Source: Hyaloscypha bicolor E
Lineage: Eukaryota > Ascomycota > Leotiomycetes > Helotiales > Hyaloscyphaceae
Direction: 5' to 3'
Length of the DNA: 64,000 nt
Assembly: GCF_002865645.1 (NCBI RefSeq)
Contig: NW_020194594.1
Coordinates: 682,001 to 746,000, forward strand
The notes under the pieces were generated by a model, which ran no database searches, was not told the origin of the DNA, and saw only the letters and a list, made by a program, of their open reading frames with translations. Both the position numbers and the translations under genes were made by a program. Shown piece by piece: positions 58,226 to 64,000 of the stretch. Position 1 is the stretch's first letter. Every line of letters begins with the position of its first letter.

Positions 58226-60582
58226 ATAATAGTAGTATTAAAAACTCTATTAAATATTATATAAACTAAATATAAAATACTAGTAATAAAAGAATATATT
58301 ATAAATAAATATACTAATATAAAAGATTATATAAAAAGAGATTATATAATTTAAAAAGAAGCTCGATTTATAGCTATTATATATTAAAAGAATAAATCTA
58401 GTAATTTAAAAACTATTTCGAGAATTCTTTAGTTTAGTATACTATTATAATAAAACTAGAAGTATTACTAGAATAAATATAATATAATTAATACTATAAA
58501 GTCTCAATTCTATAAAAAAAAGATTAATTAGGCTTAGCTATACTAAAATAGCTATAAGCTTTATAGAATAGATATAATAGATTAGATTTCGAATAGAATT
58601 AAATTAATTATAAGCCAATTTCTCGATTTTTAGTAAAGCCAAATAATATTAGAAATTATATAATAAATAAGTTCTTATAAAAGCCTAGAGAAACTAAAAT
58701 TTTATATATAAAGCCAGATTAATTCCAGAATAATATATAGTAATTATAAGTAATAAACTAATATATAAATAAAACTAATCTAATTTTAATAAATAAGTAT
58801 TTATAAATTACTATTTAAGCTATTTAATTTCCTTTATTAAATATTCTATATATATTTAAATTAGTTTTCTTTATCTATTTCATTTTATAATAGCTATTCT
58901 TAAAAATATATAATTTATATAATTTGTATTTTCTTTATTAAATCTATTATTTTATAATAGAAATAATTTCTAGTTTTCTAAATTCAGTTATTTAATCTAT
59001 TTATTTAATACTAGTAGTAGCTAGAAAATATATAAATTTATAGCTATTTTTTCTTATTTGGAATATTAAATTAAGGTAAATAGAAATATAATAGTAAAAG
59101 TCAAAAATATAAAAAAAAGCTATACTAAAAGTAAATTATTCTAATTTATTATTCTAGATTATAAATATATTTTTATTAATAATAGTAATAAATCAAACGA
59201 TTTTCTATTTCTCAAAAAGCTTTCTCGGACTATTTTATATTCGAAAATCTTAATTAAGGCCTCGAAAACCGGGTTTATTCTTTAATAAGCTAAATTATAA
59301 ATTAACTAAATATAATTAAGGTCAGGTAAGTATTAAAATAATAGTTGAGATAAATATATTAGCTATTATTTATATTTAGAAATAAACTATTAATTATATA
59401 TAAATTAACTAATAATATTTAATAAGAATAATTTAAATAAAGTAAATACTAGAAATAAGACTAAAGGCATTTCTAGTAATATTAATACTAGATATCCTAA
59501 ATAAAATACAAGTTTATATAATATTTTTCTAATTTTAGAATTCGCTTTAATACTAATAAAATCTATTAATATATCCGGTTTATAATATAATATTAAGAAG
59601 CTAGTTCTGGAATTTGGGCTTTATAAATAATATAATATAACTTCTATTTTTATATAAGTCTAACTTTAGATTCTTTTCTAGTTCTTTAAATTATTATAAA
59701 ATTAGATTAATTAGTAAAGTATTAATAATATTATTTGAAATATATTAATAAAATCTGTATTTTTTTTAAGTTTCCTAATAATAATATAACTAAACTATAA
59801 AAAGAACTTAAGTTAGCTTTAAAAAAGTAATAAATAAAATTATTATTAGCTAGTATATTTATTTTTTCAAGTTTTTATTTAATTAAAATATTATAGAATA
59901 AGATCCAGAATTAAAAATATATTAAAATAACTAGTAATAAATTAGAAAAGCTATAAAATACTTTTTAATATAATATAATTTAGAGTTTTAAAAAGTGGAA
60001 ATAATAAGAGATTAAAGTAGTATTAAAAGAGAAAGCTTAAATAATATAATAATAAAAAGAGTTCGAATATTAAATTATAAATAATTAGTAGAATTTAATT
60101 AAAGTTATTAATATAAGTAATTCTAAAAATAAAAAAGCTATTAATATTTTACTAGCTATATAATCTAAGATTCTCGAGATTAATAAATACTATTTTCAAT
60201 TATATAAAATATAAGCTTAGTAGTTTATTAGATACTAGATAAAAATAATATAATACCGAGTTATATAAAAGAAATATTTAAATAGATCGGATTCTTAATT
60301 TAATAAAAACAATATATAAATATTAATATTATAGCTATTTTATAAACTATTTTCTCAAAACTTGGCTCTATAAATAAAAATAAATATTTTCCGAATTTAT
60401 AATATATATTTTAGCTTATATAAAAGCAGAAAAGTTTTTAAATATCTAGTTAATATATTTGGTTTTAATACTTATATCTGAATTACTAAAGATTAATTAA
60501 GAATTTTATTTAGTTCTATATTAATTACTAAACTCAAAAGTAACTAGTTTATAAGTATTTTATTTAGAATAATATATTAAAG

Positions 60583-60628
60583 AATTAATTAGATTAATTA
60601 GATTAATTAGATTAATTAGATTAATTAT
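60583..60628. repeat. Short tandem repeat, unit ATTAATTAG
   Basis: About five 9-base copies in a row, in AT-rich degraded sequence; related words continue to 60655. Confidence 0.8.
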
Positions 60629-63600
60629 AATTAGATTAGATTAGAATATAATTAATATAATTCATTTTTTTTAATTAAATTAGAATAATTAATTAAATCA
60701 GAATAATTAATTTAATTAATTATAATTAATCTAATTAATTTATTATATAACTATAGTAAATTAATAATTATTTAATAATTATTTATTAAATAGCCCTAAT
60801 TAAACTAAGTTAGAGTTTATATAATAATAGCTAAATACTAACTTTTAATAATAATAAACTAGTTATTTTTTTTTTGAAATCTCTATATTTCTCTTTTTAT
60901 TATTTGGCTTTAGCTTATTTATTAAATATTATTACTTCTAATTAGTATAATACTAGAGCTAGAGCAGATAGAAGTATTACTAGATTCGGCTAGTACTATT
61001 ATATATTAGGGTCACGTGCGGACTAATTAATATATAAATAAAATATAATTAATAAGTTTTTTTTATAAATAAATCAAATTAATAAATATTTAATCTAATC
61101 TAATCTAATTATTTAATATACTAGTTTAGGAAATCTTAAGAAATAGGTTATTAATAGAATATATTTCAAATAATACCTTTTTTTTATTTATTAAACCAAA
61201 TATAATTTAAAATCTATTTTAAGTATTTAATAATTTTAATTAGTAATAAATATTACTATATATTATAAGCTTCTTTTATTTTAGCTAATCTAATATTAGG
61301 ATATAAGCCTATAATATAAAAGCAAGAATATTAAAATATATATATAAAAATTAATAATAAAACCTATTATTTTATAAATACTAATAATAATTATAATATA
61401 TATAATATAAGTAATAAAAACTTATAATTTGTAAAATAATAAAAGCTATATTTAGTATTTATTATAATTTTAATTATTTATTATAAATATATTTTAGAGC
61501 TTTGCCTTAAATAGCCTAGCCTTATTATATTATTACTAATTACTATACCTGAAATTAATAATTAATAGCTCCAGATTAATTATAGAAATCTATTAATTTT
61601 TATTAATAAAAGCTATTATTATATCTTATAAAGTTCTCGGAGCTTATTTATAATAATAGAGGTAATACTAGTTATTAAATATTAGAAATAGCTTTTCTAA
61701 GGCTTTTTTAAATAAATTAGAATTAGAGATAATATTATATATAATTTTAAGTTTAAATTACTATTAATTTCGAAATACTTTTATTTATTAAATATTATTA
61801 ATAATATTATTATATATTTTAAAATATATTAAATATTATTAAAGCTAAAAAAAGAAAGATTTTATAAATAAATAAAAAAGAAATAAAACTATTTGAGATA
61901 TAAAATAAAGGCTATTTATAGAAATATATCTTTATTATTTTTTAGCTAAAATAAAGGAATTATTTAAATATATTATTTAATATTATTTAAAAAGTAATTA
62001 TATATAAAGACTAGTTATTCTTAAACTAAAAGAAGAACTAATTACTTTATTAATATTAGAATTCTTATATTAGAAAAAGCTAAACTATTAAATAGTAATA
62101 ATAATAATAATTCAAGTAATAGAGATTCGGATTTTAGTAAAATAAAATAGAGTTATTTAAATACAAGTAAATAAAGCTAATAATTAGATTTAGATAAATA
62201 ATATTTAGGGATATAAAAAAGGAAAAATAAGCTTTAGAGCTAGACTTTTAGTGAGTTTCTAAATAGAATTTAATTTGTAATATATATATTAAATTATTAT
62301 AATATAGAGGCAAATAGGTCTTTTTTTTATAAATAAATATATAATAATTTAAGATATATATTTATTTATTTCTTAGTATTTAATAGCTTTAAATTCTCGA
62401 ATCTTAATATAAATTTAATAATAATATTTTTAAATTCATTTTATCTAATTTTAATATAAATACTTAAATATTAGCTTTATAATCTATTTATTATTATTAG
62501 TTTCACTCTTTTTTTATATAATAAACTTATATAATATATATATTATTTTATTATTATTTATATTTTTATAATTATAGTAAATATATAAAAATATAAAAAT
62601 ATAAAAAAATAATTCAAAATTATATTAATATATATAGCTTTCATTTTTTTAGTATCTTAATTACTATAAATTATATAATATTAGTTTAATAACTAGTTTT
62701 ATTTAATATATTATTTAGTTCTTTTACTAAATTCAGATTAATTAATTTTTTCTTTAAATTCTATCTTATAGTAATATTTATAATAATAATATTATTTTTA
62801 GAAATATTTTAATAAAGTATTTTCCTATTTTCAAATAATAACTTATAGCCTATAATAGTATTATATAGTATTCCTAAAAGCTTTTTAATTAAGATATATA
62901 TGAAATAATTATTTAGCTAATAAAACTATTAAATAATAATATATTTAATTATTATATATTTTATTCTTTTAATTAGCCAATCTATTAGTTTCGGTTTCTT
63001 TAATATTCTAAATATTAGAAATATTTTACTTATATTTTTTTATATCTGGCTTAGAATTTATAATACTTATTATTTAATTATTATTTAATTTAAATCTCTT
63101 TATTATATTATTTTTAGATATAGATCTTTTATTTCGTTTTTTTATCTAAAAACCGAAATTAAAATACTATTTATTATAATTTCGAGACTAGTTAAATATC
63201 TTATATTATTTTTAAATCTTTTCTAAAAACTATTTCTTATTCTCAAATTTACTCGACTAGATTTTATATTAATATTAATTTAAGAAGCTTTATTAGAAAG
63301 TTTTTATTATAGCCCAAATTCTATATCTTTTTATAAATTTATAATAGTATTTATTCTTCTATTAATAGTAATTTATTTATAATAGAACTATTTAATAATA
63401 CTTATAATTTCTTTTTTTTTACTAATTTTAATAATCTTTTCTTTTATTATTTTTTATTAGATAGCTAAATAAATTTAATTATATACTTTTATTTTATTAA
63501 ATTATTTCTTTTTCCTTAATAAAATATTATTTCTTTATATACTATTACTTTTATAGAAGTAATTAGCTAATTTTCTAGAATAATTCTTTTTTTAGATATA

Positions 63601-64000
63601 ATAATATATTTACTCTATTACTATTATATTTAATAAATATATTTAAATTCAATTTTATATTAAATATTAGTATATAACTAATAAGGCTTTTAATAAATTA
63701 CTTTAGCTTTTTATAAATATTGAATTTTATAAAGTTATATAAGCCAGATTTATTAAATATCCAAAGCTATATAAGACTTCTATAAATTATAAAACTAGTA
63801 ATAAATTATTATTCTAATTAATTTCCGAATACCTCATATATATAACCTACTAATTATACTAGTATTATTATTAAATAACTTTTATTAGAATTTCTTTTAT
63901 ATTTTCTAATAATAAATATATTTAATTAGTTATATTTACTATTTTCGAAAATAATATTAGTAGGAGATTTTAGCTTTTTAAAGTCTAATTTATTTCTTAT

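Larger units (their letters stand above)
57203..64000. other. Very AT-rich, RIP-degraded repeat remains
   Basis: Long AT-rich sequence dominated by TA-containing words, with no open frame of note. It must contain several old transposons, but I cannot assign their boundaries. A minus-strand reading at about 62.8-63.2 kb has a faint resemblance to the integrase end of Ty1/Copia elements (a hydrophobic pattern ending GYKLLFENRKIL). No gene is expected here. The right edge of the window cuts through this block. Confidence 0.6.

Noticed and set aside
62700..63300. Possible Ty1/Copia integrase on the minus strand
   Set aside because: Resemblance is limited to hydrophobic spacing after heavy decay; it could be chance and was kept only as a remark.
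1..64000. tRNA, rRNA, CRISPR arrays
   Set aside because: GTTCGA-like words were looked at (e.g. 13385, 14503, 17612) and none fits a tRNA; no regular repeat-spacer array exists, and the CAACAAA series has irregular spacing and mixed strands.

Overview
The window reads as nuclear DNA of a filamentous ascomycete (Pezizomycotina). The evidence is genes split by many 43-141 bp GT..AG introns with CTRAY-type branch points; families typical of that group (HET-domain, 2EXR, AzgA purine permease, PhoA/Pho85 kinase, cAMP-receptor-like GPCR, septin-like GTPase); and a large AT-rich block whose transposon remains carry C-to-T/G-to-A decay of the kind left by repeat-induced point mutation (RIP).

Layout. 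0-40 kb is gene-bearing DNA of ordinary composition. In order: a bHLH factor cut by the left edge; a Clr5-domain relic split by a small TA-flanked inverted-repeat element; a proline-iminopeptidase-like hydrolase; a HET-domain gene with a 51-base G run inside its coding sequence; a seven-TM cAMP-receptor-like GPCR (minus); a long stretch (9.3-17.5 kb) with no gene I can support but one clear inverted-repeat MITE; a CorA-like membrane protein gene with a reading-frame problem; a 2EXR gene; a minus-strand gene relic split by a 457 bp hAT-type MITE; an AzgA-type permease (minus, six exons); a 636-residue fungal protein of unknown function; a 4.2 kb intergenic region with about eleven copies of a short motif (core GAYRTGCAACAAA) and a second hAT MITE; a PhoA/Pho85-type kinase (minus); a divergent septin-like GTPase with a C-terminal membrane anchor; and a broken FAD monooxygenase.

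40.6-64 kb is a repeat block. It holds a 522 bp TIR element, a 5.1 kb TIR DNA transposon with an integrase-like transposase relic, a short non-degraded island with an aldo-keto-reductase-like fragment, and a RIP-destroyed Ty3/Gypsy chromovirus (47.5-57.2 kb). The 3' LTR of the chromovirus is split by a 1.8 kb gag-only LTR element. The rest, to 64 kb, is very AT-rich sequence containing a fresh-looking 183 bp solo LTR.

The genes do not form a pathway or an obvious cluster. The host genes cover signalling (GPCR, PhoA kinase), nucleobase uptake, septin-like GTPase function and allorecognition, next to a heterochromatin-like transposon block. Exon coordinates come from reading splice sites and frames by hand. 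No tRNA, rRNA or CRISPR was recognised. The most unusual observations are the poly-G HET gene, the dispersed CAACAAA motif series, and several insertions that can be ordered in time.
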